DNA of 64,000 nucleotides, from the NCBI GenBank assembly GCA_028532985.1, contig JANCIK010000006.1, forward strand, positions 2,666,001 through 2,730,000, in the 5' to 3' direction. The DNA is from Stropharia rugosoannulata. Lineage: Eukaryota > Basidiomycota > Agaricomycetes > Agaricales > Strophariaceae. Position 1 is the first letter of the stretch. The number at the start of each line of letters is the position of its first letter. The notes below the pieces were generated by a model that had not been told where the DNA came from, ran no database searches, and was given only the letters and a program-made list of their open reading frames with translations. Shown in pieces: positions 11,448-28,373 of the stretch. Both the position numbers and the translations under genes were made by a program.

Positions 11448-13171
11448 ATGCCAGCCAACTCCGGCCGCGTCCTCCTCGCCTACTCCGGTGGCCTTGGTGC
11501 GCGATAGCGTGTTCTGGCGAGTCTGATGCTAATTCGATCGCGTTAGACACCTCCTGCATCCTCGCATGGCTGATCGAGCAGGGCTACGAAGTCTACGCAT
11601 TCATGGCCGATGTCGGACAGGAAGAGGTGCGCAGTCCAACAAATCTGCGCTCCCACAGATGCTCACGGAATTGTCCATGTTAGGACTTTGCTGCTGCGGA
11701 GCAGAAGGCTCTCAAAGTCGGCGCAAAGAAATTTTTCCTAGAGGTAGACGCGTTGCCCCACTCCGTTGCTCGCGTGCTCACCGCGCTGTTCAGGACCTCA
11801 AACGCGAGTTCGTGACTGAACTCATCTACCCCGCTGTCCAAGCCAACTGCATCTACGAGGTACGCAGCCCATCGGCCCACTGAAAGTCAAACATACGCCT
11901 GAGACTTTGTTTTCTATTTCAGAATGTCTACCTGCTTGGCACTTCCCTCGCCCGCCCCGTCATTGCGCGCGGTATGATTGCTGTGGCCGAAAGGGAGGGC
12001 TGCGAGTGAGTCATGTCGCGGTTCTAGCCCGCTCGGGGCTTTTAAGCAATAGCGGACGCTAAAACGCACCCCCAGCTACGTCTCCCATGGCTGCACCGGA
12101 AAGGGCAACGACCAGGTCCGCTTCGAGCTCGCCTTCTACGGCCTCAAGCCCGACATCAAGGTCATCGCGCCCTGGCGCCTGCCCGGTACGTCAGCCCTCC
12201 ACCCGACAGACGCGTCGCACTGACCTCGACATGCAGAATTCTACAACCGCTTCCCCGGACGCCAGGCGCTGATCGCTTACGCCGAGAAGAGCGGCATCCC
12301 CGTCGCGCAGACCACCGCGAAGCCATGGTCGACCGACGAGAACCTGTTCCACATCTCCTACGAGGCGGGCATTCTCGAGGACCCCAACACCACGCCGCCC
12401 GCGGACATGTGGAAGCTGACCACCGCGCCCGAGAGCGCGCCCACCGAGCCGCAGCGCATCGCGATCGAGTTCAAGACCGGCATCCCCGTCAAGGTCACCG
12501 CCGACGGCAAGGAATACACTGACGCCGTCGACATCTTCAACGTACTCAACGCGCTCGGCAGGAAGCACGGTATCGGCCGTATCGATATCGTCGAAAACAG
12601 GTTCATCGGTGTCAAGTCTCGCGGCTGTTACGAGACACCGGGCGCCACCATCCTGCGCGCTGCCCACGTTGACCTGGAAGGTCTCACTCTTGACAGGAAC
12701 GTCCGTGCCCTGCGGGATCAGTTCACGACTATCGAGCTGAGCCGAATCCTGTACAACGGCCACTTCTTCACCCCCGAGCGTGAATTCATCACCAGCTCGA
12801 TCCCGACCAGCCAGAGGACCGTCAACGGCCTTGTCAGGCTGAAGCTCTACAAGGGTAATGTGATCATCGAGGGCCGCGAGAGTACCGAGGTGCGTTGTCA
12901 ATCAGTCACGAAAATGACATATTCATTAACCCTGTTTTGCAGGGACTGTATGACGAACAACAATCGTCGATGGACGAGCTTGGTGGATTCGAGCCTACCG
13001 ACACCACAGGATTCATCGCCATCGAATCTATCAGGATCAAAAAGTAAGTTCTGCAGACTTTCCATTCGCAAGCTTTTGCTAAGCACATCTATCTCCAGGT
13101 GGGCGCAAGCCAACATCCGCAAGGGCCAGGCCGGTGTCTCCCCCAAAGACGTCTATGGCAGCCGAGTATAA
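11448..13171 (+). CDS. ARG1: Argininosuccinate synthase
   Basis: This enzyme joins citrulline and aspartate with ATP in arginine synthesis (cytosol). It starts at ATG 11448 ([16 protein letters not shown]) and stops at TAA 13169-13171. The ATP-pyrophosphatase P-loop AYSGGLDTS is split by intron 1. Later family motifs are in order: [112 protein letters not shown], and the tail [15 protein letters not shown]. Several short introns interrupt the first third and the last tenth. Codon use is strongly C-rich at third positions, typical of a well-expressed fungal gene. Length and motifs match a complete, working enzyme. Confidence 0.97.
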
Positions 13172-13605
13172 ATCTATCTTGACGCAAAAAATGCGCCAGA
13201 GTTGTAACAATAAAATTGTCGTGCTTTCGAAATCAATTACATATTAATGCTGTAGCAAGTCTCGTCCGACCTTTAAATTACTGTGGCGCTGCTGCCCTCT
13301 AGAATGGGATAGTATGATACAGAACTGAGTGGGGTTGCGGACATTGCTATATAAGAATAGCGTGTAGAGCCAGCTGTGTATCGTGCATGTCGGGTAGACT
13401 GCGAGCCACTGCTGGAAGCGAGGGCGGCAGTCGAATGATGCTTATGCCCCGACGGTACCCGGCAGCGACGACGATAGCGTGGCAGCAGGTAGTGTATGTA
13501 GCCCACGACACAAGGTGCGTCGAAGGGTACAAAAACAACGACAAAGACGCACGGCGCCTGGTATGCACGTCGACCGAAGAATCAGCCGACAAATGAATGG
13601 CGCCA
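13172..13605. other. Convergent intergenic region
   Basis: This lies between the 3' ends of ARG1 and the KptA-like gene. It is the shared 3' UTR/terminator region; AATAAAAT near 13209 could serve ARG1 as a polyadenylation signal. No gene is seen. Confidence 0.5.
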
Positions 13606-15014
13606 TCACGAGGACGCAGTGCCCGAATGGCTCTCCTCGTCCCGAGCTAGCTTTCCCATTCCGGACGAATACAGCGTCTGCTTGGAGAACTCCATGATGA
13701 CTGCGCTTCTGCACACCTGGACGGGTATGGCATGCTTATCGCGGGCGGCGACAGCGACGACGTCGACGTCGTTAGTATGGAAAAATGCAATCCCCATTCT
13801 TGTCGCGGCATCAGCATCGATGGTGATGCAGAGGACTTTTTTATCTTCAGGAATTGAGTCTGTCGGGCGTATAAGTCTATGAAGACTCTATATATAAAGA
13901 CCGACGACTACGTACCCGTGAACAAGTTTTTGGAGAAGGGGGCATGCAGACGTATGAGGCAGTCAGAGCCTTCCGGTATACCATATTTGACTGTACCCAG
14001 TCAGTCAACAGTTCACTCGCCAGGGAACGGTTTACGTACGGATATAGGCCCAGTTATCCGGCAGCGTCCTGTACTCTATGTGCCTGTACTTGCCAACATG
14101 GAGGATTCGTTTGCAGTGCGGCGAGACACCCTGGGGCATGCATGCGTATCAGTACACAAAAACCGTCACCATACAACGCATAATAACTCACAGCAATCGA
14201 ATGCATCGCCTTTGCGCGTATCCACCACACCTCCTTGATTATCCCGTCGACCAGGTCCGGCATCTGCGTCAGCTCAAAGCGGTCCTTCGGGTCCGCCTCA
14301 ATCATGCGCGCAATCTTCTCCAACGTATACGAGCGAAACGCAGAGTACCTCAACTATCCAAAACAACAATCAGCACCACCGCCGCACGCCCAGTCAGTCA
14401 GCCAGCCAGTCAACCAACCAACCAACCAACCAAGCACGACTCACCATATCCGAAACACGCACAAAACCATCAGGGTACACCTGGTACCCAAGTTTGCGCG
14501 CCTGGTGGCGCAACAGCCAGCCCGCAATCATACCAAACACCGCAACGGGGTCGCGCGTCTCCCTCCTCTCCAGCGCGAAGGTCAGCTCCGACGCGTGGTC
14601 CGTCCCGAGGGTCACCGCCGGCTGCGGGACGAGCTGGGCGTCGAGGATTTTGCGCTCGCGCACCTGGGCAAAGTCGAAGCGGGTCGTCGTGCTGTGCCGG
14701 GTGGGCGGGTCCGCGTCCTCGAAGCCTGCCGGCGGCCTGGACCGCACGGGCACGGGCATAGACACGGGTTCAGACGGAGGTGGAGGAGGAGGGGGCGGGG
14801 GAGGCTTTGGGGGCGGCGGTATGGATTCTGACCGGGCCCTCTCGTCAGGCAGTGCATACCGCCTCCCTTTCCCCAAATGCCGCGTAGAGTATCCTCGTAT
14901 CAATTCATCAGCAGGCCCATATCTCGTCCAGTACCGATTCTCAAGCAAGGAATGGGCGAGGCGTTGAAGCGGTCGACTGCAGTGCGTACAGCGGGCAGCG
15001 AGAGCAAATTGCAT
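13606..15014 (-). CDS. KptA/Tpt1-family RNA 2'-phosphotransferase-like protein with N-terminal extension
   Basis: The gene reads from ATG 15012-15014 to a stop at 13606. About 55 residues of Arg/Ser-rich, acid-poor sequence (MQFALAARCTHCSRPLQRLA...) look like a mitochondrial presequence, followed by a poly-proline run near 14775-14810. The KptA signature then appears: MIAGWLLRHQARKLGYQVY with PDGFVRVSDMV (near 14430-14540), a TLEKIARMIEADPKDRFEL segment, and WIRAKAMHSIAV near 14200-14220, equivalent to IRANQGHS of Tpt1. The catalytic Arg-His of LLRH and the Arg of WIRA are present. The enzyme class removes the splice-junction 2'-phosphate from tRNA using NAD+. The middle exons (13880-14160) are hard to join and lack an obvious HGT motif, so the second half is divergent or mis-spliced in my reading. 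The last exon has VLCITIDADAATRMGIAFF. Confidence 0.68.
14395..14442. repeat. Intronic tetranucleotide repeat (CCAA/CAGT)
   Basis: Interrupted CAGT and CAGC units pass into five uninterrupted CCAA units. It fills an intron of the KptA-like gene just after the codons for SDMV. Confidence 0.8.
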
Positions 15015-15348
15015 TTAGCCTGTGTCCCAGGCGTTTTTTGCAAGTCGTATCGTAAGAAATAAAGCTAGAATCTGGAGGAATACGAGCAGCCAGGCGACGG
15101 GACGAGCAACATAGGCCCGGGTGGTGGACACTTTACAGCGAATCACAGGAAACACAACTTGCGTCCAAATTTTGGGAACGCGTTCATTGGCTGTCATGCA
15201 CGTGATCAGGAGACTCTCAGCAGGTTCACAGAAAATATGCGTGTATTTTGTCGATATTCAGCAGAGCCCATACGGGTATCTACCGCATACTATGCAGTAC
15301 ATAAATAACAAGCAAGTCCAATGGGAAAACCCAAAACAAAAAATTCCT
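15015..15348. other. Region upstream of the KptA-like gene
   Basis: 334 bases between the KptA-like start and the phosphomannomutase stop. A minus-strand ATG frame of 60 codons (15197 to 15015) carries a hydrophobic segment (VAWLLVFLQILALFLTIRLA) and its TAA directly abuts the downstream ATG. It may be an upstream reading frame or chance. Confidence 0.4.
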
Positions 15349-16521
15349 TTAATTCTGGAGGAATAACTCCTTGATCAACTTCAAAGTCTCTTCCGGGTTC
15401 TTGACGGAGTGCCCAATGACCCGAGGGTCCGAGTATATCTCATAGTCATTTCCTCCCTATTCATCATAAACATAAACACAAAAATTCCAACGCACACAAA
15501 AAAAAAGGGGGCGACTCGCCTGGAAAGTCTTGTCACCAAAGAAGTGGATCTCGTCAAACTTCTCGTCCGCAACGAGGCCGAGAGCAAACGTCTTGTCCCA
15601 GCCGTGCGGGAAGACGTCGAAGGAGATCTGGCCGCCGATGGAGTACGTGAGCCCGTAGTCGGGGAACTTTTCCTTGAGCGCGGCGATCAGCGCCTTGCGG
15701 TAGCCGTGTTTCTGCACGACGCGTCAGTCAAGCACTGCAGCACGGTACCATGCACCATATAAGTACAACGCTCCTACGCACCAAATCAAGCGCCTGGAAA
15801 TCGATCCGCTCCTGAATGCTAAGTACGAGAACAATCAAGTCACCGTGTGCACAGTCATAAGTAAACCGAGAAAACCTACGTCGCGTTACGTCCAATGGGA
15901 CTAACATTAACCATACCCTTGCGGAACTCGACAAACGTTCCCCTGCTCATACCGTTACTCCCTCCTCTCCATCCTCCGAAAGCAAGAAAGCGCACCGTTT
16001 AATCGGGATATCGAGATCCGCAATCCAATGCAAGATAAAGTTGACAAACGGCTTATACCGCTCCTCGCCGACAAAATCAATGAACGAGCTCGAAGGAAGC
16101 GGCTTGCCCAGCTTATACGCCGTCAACCCGTTCTCCGAGAACCCATAGTCCCACTCGTCGAGCACTACACCAACACCAACACCAACATCACCAAAAACCG
16201 TCAGCACCGTCCAACCACGCGATATACATACACACGGCGGCGCGCGCACGTACCTTTGATGCCCCCCGTCGCGAGCTGCTCTTCAATCTTGACAAAATCC
16301 GATCCGCCCACGAACCCAATAGCGAGCTTCTTCCTCAACGCGCGGAGCGCCTCGATCATCTCCGGGGACGCGCTCTACCACACCACATGAGCTGAGCCCG
16401 CCCACTCCAAACTGACAAAAAAAGCCAACGAAGGGTCAGGACGTACCTGGCGCGCAAGCGACAGTGTCCCATCAACATCGAACAAGCACAGTTTATGCAG
16501 GGGGCGGTCAGCGAACGACAT
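15349..16521 (-). CDS. SEC53: Phosphomannomutase
   Basis: The enzyme converts mannose-6-phosphate to mannose-1-phosphate for GDP-mannose, N-glycan, O-mannose and GPI synthesis (cytosol, HAD superfamily). It starts at ATG 16519-16521 ([20 protein letters not shown]) and stops at TAA 15349-15351. The HAD nucleophile motif DVDGTLS, then [16 protein letters not shown], the [10 protein letters not shown] segment, [45 protein letters not shown] and the C-terminal [19 protein letters not shown] are all present in the right order. Exons are separated by short introns. No lesion is seen. The 5' end faces the Vms1 gene across 407 bases. Confidence 0.96.
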
Positions 16522-16928
16522 CGTGTGTGCGTGTATTTCTGGGACTCAAAGAAAAGAGCTGAGGCGAGACGGAGGTTATATAGACGATTCGCGAGGTGGA
16601 CCACGTCCAAGACACGTTGGGGCACGTATGTAGAATAGTACGACTGGAGACCGTTGGCGCGTAAGCGTAACACGATGGCCCCTAAAGCGGAAAGATCGGC
16701 TATCACCAGATTATCTTGCACAGCCACGGTCACCCCCTGCCCTGCATCCTCCCATTGACATTCCAATATCAATATTGTTCCGAGTCAGCACCAACCACAT
16801 AGACTCCAGTCATTCCGCCCGCCGCCGGGCCCGCAGTGCTGACCGACGTATCGAACGCTCTGCACGACTACATAAACCTCTCTTATTTTCTTCATTCTAA
16901 CAAACGGACGGACTCAACGCTAACAACG
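16522..16928. promoter_or_regulatory. Shared upstream region of SEC53 and VMS1
   Basis: 407 bases between divergent start codons. A TATA-like CTATATAA (reverse strand) lies near 16580, about 60 bases before SEC53. No other gene is supported. Confidence 0.45.
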
Positions 16929-19175
16929 ATGCAGCCCTCGCAGTACCACATCTTCTCCCTCCCCCCGGAGCTTCTCGCAACACTCACCCCACGCACCCTC
17001 CTCACCCGCTTACCAACGCGGCCTCCCAGCCCCGACGCCGCAGACGCAGACGCAGACCCGACCAGCGCGGCGTCCAAACCAGGCGGCCCGCGCGCATGCG
17101 CCGTCTGCCTAGGCAAGGTCTTCCTCGACGTCACCGAGCAGCGAGCACACTTCCGCTCCGACTGGCACCGCTACAACGTCAAAACGCGCGTCAAAGGCGG
17201 GCAGCCCGTCTCCGAGCCCGCGTTCGCGCAGCTCCTCGAAGGTGCGTAGCGTATCATCCCCACCTACCTACCTACCTACCTACCTCGACAACTCACTCAC
17301 TCACTCACCGCATCGTACCCATAGGCCTCGACGACTCTCTCTCCGGGTCAGCCTCGTCCGACGATGACGACGACGGCTCAGATTCAGACGCCGTCAACAC
17401 CCTAATCAACAAAACCAAGCACCTCACACGCTCCCCCTCCCCCTCATCCGCCGCCCAAACCCAAAGCGGCCCAGTGACCGCCCTAGCCTGGTTCCACTCC
17501 CCCCCATCCACCCAACTCGGAATCTACCGCGCAATCCTCCCGCTCCACACCCCCTCCGAGAACTACCTGCACGAGCTGCGCGAGCTCCAAACGCCCGTCG
17601 GCGAGGGGGGCCGCACATGGGCTATGTTCATGATCGCAGGGGGCCACTTTGCCGGCGCGATCGTCCGTGTCAGCAGGGACGCGGACGAGGAAGAAGAGGA
17701 GGAGGGGAAGACGAAAAAGAAAAAACCTAAAAAGCCCAAACCCGAAACTGAGGTGCTTCTGCACAAGACCTTTCATCGTTACACCAGTACGTCCCATCCA
17801 TTCTTGGCCTCCAAGTGTACGTGTACCCACTGATCCGTATCCCAGCTCGACGAAAGCAGGGAGGGTCCCAATCGACCAACGATAACGCCAAAGGCAATGC
17901 AAAGAGCGCTGGGGCGCAGCTAAGACGCTACGGTGAACAAGCGCTGCGTGATGTAAGTCTCCTCACACTCTGTAGAACGATCAGTTGCTTAACCCAAAAT
18001 GATAGGACATCCGCGGTCTTCTGGCAGAGTGGAAAGAGAGTCTAGACGAGTGCGAACGTATCTGGATCCGGGCTAACACCTCGAATCGTCGGATATTCTA
18101 CGACTACGAAGAGGCGCCTTTCGCGCGCAACGACGAGCGCCTACGAACGTTCCCTTTTCCCACCCGGCGCCCCGTAAGTAACTCATTTATATACATATGA
18201 AAGAGAAGGCTTAACTACAAATCATAGACACACACCGAAATCGCGCGGTGCCTGAACGAACTGGTCCGCCCCAAAATCTCGCATTACACAGAAGATGAGC
18301 TGCGTGCGCAGGACGAAGCCTACCTAGCGTCCCTCCCCAAGCCCAAACCCGTCCCGACCGCCGCGCCCGAGGCCGAGAAGGAAAAGGAAAAACCCAAACC
18401 GGTGAAACTGTCCAAGGAAGAAGAAGCGTACCGCGAAAAATGGACACGGCTGCTGGAGATGGTGCACAAAAACCGGGTAGAGCCGCTCAAGGCGTTCGTC
18501 GAGCGCGAGCGGGCGACGTTCGTGAGCATCGATGTGCCGATCCCCGAGTGGACGGGCGAGACGCGGGGGACGATCCTGCAGGTAGCCGTGCAGGACGGGC
18601 ACGAGGAGCTCGTGAAGTGGCTGCTCGAAGAGGGCGGTGCGGACCCGACGATCGCTGTGCCCTCCTCCAGGCCCGGTGAGGCTGAGGAGGAGGAGCAGCA
18701 CGCGTCGGACGCGTCTGGTACCCCGGCGCGGGCAGCAGGCGGGCGGCGGGCAGCGTACGACCTGGCGCGGACGAAAGGCGTGCGGGACGTGTTCCGGCGG
18801 TGCGCTGCCGCCCACCCTGAGCGATGGGACTGGCTCGGGGCGGGACACGTGCCGAGCGCGCTGAGCGCGGAGATGGAAAGGGAGCAGGAGGAGAAGAAGA
18901 AGGTGCGGCGGCGGGGGCTGAAGGAGCGGGTGAAGGAGCGCGAGGCTAGGGAGCGGGAGAAGGTGAAGGATGAGACGCCCTTGCATCCTCCTCCTCCTCT
19001 GAAAGAGGTTGTTGCTGACGGTGGACCCAGGGAGCAGGCTACTTCGCGCAGGCTTGGCGGTGGGTCTGGGGCGGCTGAGGGGATCGCGGGGCTGTCTGCG
19101 GAGATGCGGATGAAGGTCGAGCGAGAGCGCAGGGCGCGGGCTGCAGAGGCACGGGCCAAGGCGTTGGGGGGTTAG
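16929..19175 (+). CDS. VMS1: Vms1/ANKZF1 peptidyl-tRNA endonuclease of ribosome quality control
   Basis: This protein releases stalled nascent chains from 60S ribosomes and recruits Cdc48/p97, including at mitochondria. It starts at ATG 16929 and stops at TAG 19173-19175. In order: a C2H2-type zinc finger (CAVCLGKVFLDVTEQRAHFRSDWHR), an acidic linker with DDDDDGSDSD, the VLRF1 core (TWAMFMIAGGHFAGAIVRV), and the catalytic-loop RRKQGGSQS near 17850-17870 with the conserved Gln. Then come GEQALRDDIRGLLAEWK, the ankyrin region (TILQVAVQDGHEELVKWLLEEGGADP), a charged coiled coil, and at the C terminus RERRARAAEAR, which fits the VIM pattern R-x5-AA-x2-R that binds Cdc48. Introns are short. It appears complete and functional. 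Confidence 0.93.
17258..17311. repeat. Intronic tetranucleotide repeats (CCTA)n and (ACTC)n
   Basis: About six CCTA units are followed by about four ACTC units, within the first intron of the Vms1 gene. Confidence 0.85.
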
Positions 19176-19476
19176 CTGTTCCTATTACTAAATTAACACA
19201 TGTACGAAATGCACATAACATTTCCGTCGTTTTCCATCAATGCAAAGTTCCTTCTCCCATTTAGCAATCCATTTCCCAACTTTGAGTATGTCCGTAGTGC
19301 AGAACACGGTGTGTGCAGATCGCAGTTTGATGAAAGACAAAGGTACTTTCATGTGCCCTGGTGAAGATCACAGAAAGTGGTTAAACCTAGAGTGGTGCGT
19401 TTAGTGATAGTGGGTATGTGAAGCAAGGGACGCGTCGGAGATCCAACATTGGTTTGCCACTCCGCCTTTCATCTCG
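19176..19476. other. Intergenic region
   Basis: About 300 bases between VMS1 and the zinc-finger-like gene on the same strand. No clear signal apart from possible promoter sequence. Confidence 0.4.
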
Positions 19477-20580
19477 GTGCTGAGCCCAGAGAGTGTGGGG
19501 CATGCTATGCCCACATCGGTCGTCGAGTTGCGTCCAGAAACCATCCTTGATCTCGCAAAAGATGCTCTGAGACCCACTGCCATCTACTGCGAGTGGAACG
19601 TCCGTACGCTGCAGAAGCCGTCGCAGTGCAGGACCGCGCTCAACAGCTGGAACGCGTACCTCAAGGTACGTCCCATCGCGTTCTTCTGGCTACCTACTCA
19701 CGTCTGCGCTGCAGCACCTGGAGCGGCACTGCAGGGAGAACAAAGACAGCAAGGTGCGTTGGATGCCCTGCCCGTGACGGCGCGACTGACGCTGAGTTGC
19801 AGAGACACGGGCACTTGTGTCGTCTGCCGCGGTGCAACGTCCCATCTGGAGTCCCACTCACGTCCATCAACCACCTGCTGACCCACATCCAGCAGTCCCA
19901 CCTCAGCCGCACCCAGCTCTACTGCCCCATCACAAGTGAGTCCACTCAAAAATCCACAGTCGCTGCTGCCTGACCAACCGATCGCGACAGAATGTCCTTC
20001 AATCAGCTTCTCCCGCCCAACCCTGCTCGAGATCCACTTCAAGGACGCACACACAGACCTCATCGGTCGCAAGCTGCCCTTCTCCTCCCCCATCCTCCGC
20101 ACCACTGCCCTCCCCTTCTCCCCAGACACTTCCCACCCCCCACCGCCCCTGCCCGCCCGCACCACTGCCCCCGGCGCAGCTCTCCTTCCCCCCGTCCCCG
20201 GTACCCCCTTCCACCTCTCCACGCACCACCCCGTCACCCGTCACCCCACCCCCGCCCTCCCCCTCTCCCAGTCCTCCTCCGTCTCCCCGCGCAAAAAGCG
20301 CCAGCTCGAGCCCGCCAACTCCCTCGACTCCATCCCACCCGCCGTCTCAGAGCACGTCTTCGCCGACCTCCCCCACGGCCCAGACGCAGTCCACCAGATG
20401 CTCATCGTCCCCGGCCCCGTTCCCGTCCCCGTCCCGGACCTGTCCCGCCCGCAAGACATCCTCGATCCGGCCAAGTACGGCTACCGCCTGCCCCCCGGCT
20501 CAATCCTCTACCCCAACTTTGTCCGCATTCACAATCTACAGAACCACGGCGAGCCTCCAGACGAACCGCCCGAGAAGTGA
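19477..20580 (+). CDS. Putative Cys/His zinc-finger protein with Pro-rich C terminus
   Basis: I do not recognise the family by name. Starting at ATG 19477 or, in the same frame, 19507 (MPTSVVELRPETILDLAKDA), four exons join into about 315 residues. Three Cys/His clusters follow each other: YCEWNVRTLQKPSQC with HLERHC, LCRLPRCNVP with HLLTHIQQSH, and YCPITKCPS with IHFKDAH; the last two resemble C2H2 fingers with a long Cys-Cys spacing. The remainder is Ser/Pro-rich with PRKKRQLEP, a possible nuclear localisation signal, and ends GSILYPNFVRIHNLQNHGEP with an acidic tail. A DNA- or RNA-binding nuclear role is plausible but inferred. Composition is very C-rich in the second half. Confidence 0.68.
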
Positions 20581-20853
20581 CTTTCGGCTGACCATTTTGA
20601 TCCACCTAATCTATTTGCTCACTCACCCGACCCATATCGCTGTATTCAATTCCAAACTCTACCATGCGCAAACTAATATGTTACTACATAGATGACCATT
20701 GCATGTACATGTTGTGCCAGTTCTGCCACAAATCATAAGTTATTCGGACCACCCGAACACCCCTTTTTTGTGTATGTACCCCATGGACATCACCGTTCAA
20801 ACCAATAAATATATTAACATCGCTGAACAACCACTGCCGTAAGAGGCTTAAGC

Positions 20854-22220
20854 TTAAATAGCCATAATCTTCACAGAACTCGCATCGTGCGACATACTCC
20901 CCTTGCCCATCTCAATATCCGTGGATATTTCCGACTCCTGCCCCGTCGACACCTCGCCAGCGCGCAAGGTCGTCAGTACACCCTCGCTGATCCCGAGCGT
21001 CGTCCCCGTACCCTTCTTTTCTTTCGGCGGCGCAAACTTGATGGTCGTCCGGTGGTCCACAGTCCAGTCCAGCTCGCCCTTCGTATTCAGCCCGACGCGG
21101 ATAATGACAATCGTAAAGATGATTCCGCTTATCGGCGTCGCCTGCATCGTTAAACATGAACATTTAACAGCGAGACATTAAAAAAGCAAAAAGAAAAAAG
21201 ACGCACGACTTGGGCCATGAACTCGAGCGACTCGCTTCCGCTGAGTAGGGTGACGTTGTAGATGAAGAGGTACGCCGCGTTGATCGCACCGCTCTCGACC
21301 AGAATCTTCACGATCGGCATGAGCGACGACCCGCCGCTGGTGCCCAGCGCCTCCCTATTCCGGCGATCCACCTGCCATATCCGGAACGACAGCAGCGCTG
21401 CTCGCACCGCTCAGATCTCCGGCCTTGCACACACAAAAAAGGGACTTACACGTCGCGACCGCGTTCGCACACAGACTCAGCGTGAATATCGCTGCCACCC
21501 AGCTCTTCTCCTCCTTCACCGTCGTGTCGGGCCGGTGCGCGAAGATCCACATCACGTACGTCCCCGAGACTTATTCCATTCCATTCAATCCCATGAGCAT
21601 CAACCCGGCGTACGGTTTCAAGCGGCACACTAGTACTCACCGGCGCTCCCCAGGGACAGCATAACAGGCAGAACGACGATCCACAGCCTTCGCCCCCACA
21701 CAATCCAGCACCGATAGCTCTGTCGCGATAAGCATAAGCATAGCACGACACCCACACCACAACAGCACACCGACACGCACCACAAACGAGTCCCCGATGA
21801 GCAGCTGCGTGATCAGGACACAGTGTTTCGCGGAGAAGAGCTTGGTGGAGACGTTAGAGAGGAACGCGATGCGCGCCGCGCGGTCGTTATGCAGGAACGC
21901 GACGAACACGTTCGCGGTGTCCACCGAGAGTTGTGCAGTCGCGAGCAGGATCATCGCTACCGCCGTGAACGTCATCGGGATGTTCAGCCCCAGCCCCACG
22001 CCCACGCCTGGCCCCGCTCCCCCCTTGCGCCTCACCGCCTGCCGCCTCGCGAAGATGTACGCCGAGACGATGAAGAGGGTTAGGTACACGCCTACCACCG
22101 TGCGTCGAGAATCAAGTCAGCCTTATGCACGAGTCCGCGGAAAACGAGAGGGCACCGACCGTAAAACCCCGCCTCGACCACCAGCCCAGCTAACTCTGCT
22201 GTGTCGATCGCAATGGCCAT
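20854..22220 (-). CDS. Seven-transmembrane fungal protein of unknown function
   Basis: The gene reads from ATG 22218-22220 (MAIAIDTAELAGLVVEAGFYG) to TAA 20854-20856. Exons give at least six to seven hydrophobic segments, including VYLTLFIVSAYIFARR, MTFTAVAMILLATAQLSVD, the short YRCWIVWGRRLWIVVLPVML exon, AAIFTLSLCANAVAT, a serine/threonine-rich loop, YLFIYNVTLL, and SGIIFTIVIIRVGLNT. A cytosolic C-terminal tail of about 80 residues follows. The topology and the YRCWIVW motif match a large, expanded Basidiomycete family of uncharacterised seven-TM proteins (receptor-like, no assigned ligand). The first intron joins TAC-G to GC-GTG (FYGVYLTLF). A cluster of TATGTA repeats lies just upstream near 22265-22295. 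Confidence 0.75.
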
Positions 22221-26374
<4,154 letters not shown>

Positions 26375-26473
26375 ATTATCAATGTAGAAACATGTATATT
26401 TAGGAAATTCTCTGGATTTGCAGCTACATGTATAACAATATGATTCGCTATCACATAATTGTGGCCATGGGAC

Positions 26474-27827
<1,354 letters not shown>

Positions 27828-28373
27828 TGTATTGAAGTCGAGGGTGAAGCTGCAGTCGATGAATTTCGGTTGTGCGACACAATGCAGTATCGTGCATAAA
27901 TACGCAAGGCGTGGGCTCAGAAGGGACAATCGGAGGCCCGCGTATGGCTGATGGAAGTGATATCATGAGAGCCGTATCAGACCCTGCCATAAGTCTAGAG
28001 TAAGCAGCGCGCATCGCATCCTAGGCTCCCACGGCTATGTCAATACCACCCAACGACACGGCGGCCCGAGCATGCTTCTGAGATGCAACGCCAAATGCTC
28101 GCCGCAAATAGCCACAACGACAAATCTTTCCTCTTCAGTGCATGTCATTAATCCCTATTATATATGGGAGATGATCATCAGTCTATTTTGTGTCCTGAAG
28201 CCTGTCCAGAAGCGCGATTAGTCATGTCGCGATCCTTCTGGCTGCATGGCCTCGTCCGAGCATCCTCCGCTGCCACGCAACACCAGGCCTCCTGCTGTGC
28301 TCAAATAGCCTTTCAAAATGCCGTTTGACTCTTCCAAGTCCCCCTACAAACCCACTTCCAATCGACAGAAAAA
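27828..28373. promoter_or_regulatory. Shared upstream region of the AKR and BBE-like genes
   Basis: 546 bases between divergent start codons. A TATATA stretch near 28158 is a possible core element. Coregulation of the pair is inferred from arrangement only. Confidence 0.45.

Noticed and set aside
12191..12901. 236-codon minus-strand frame
   Set aside because: It lies antisense to the ARG1 exons and arises from their strong third-position GC bias.
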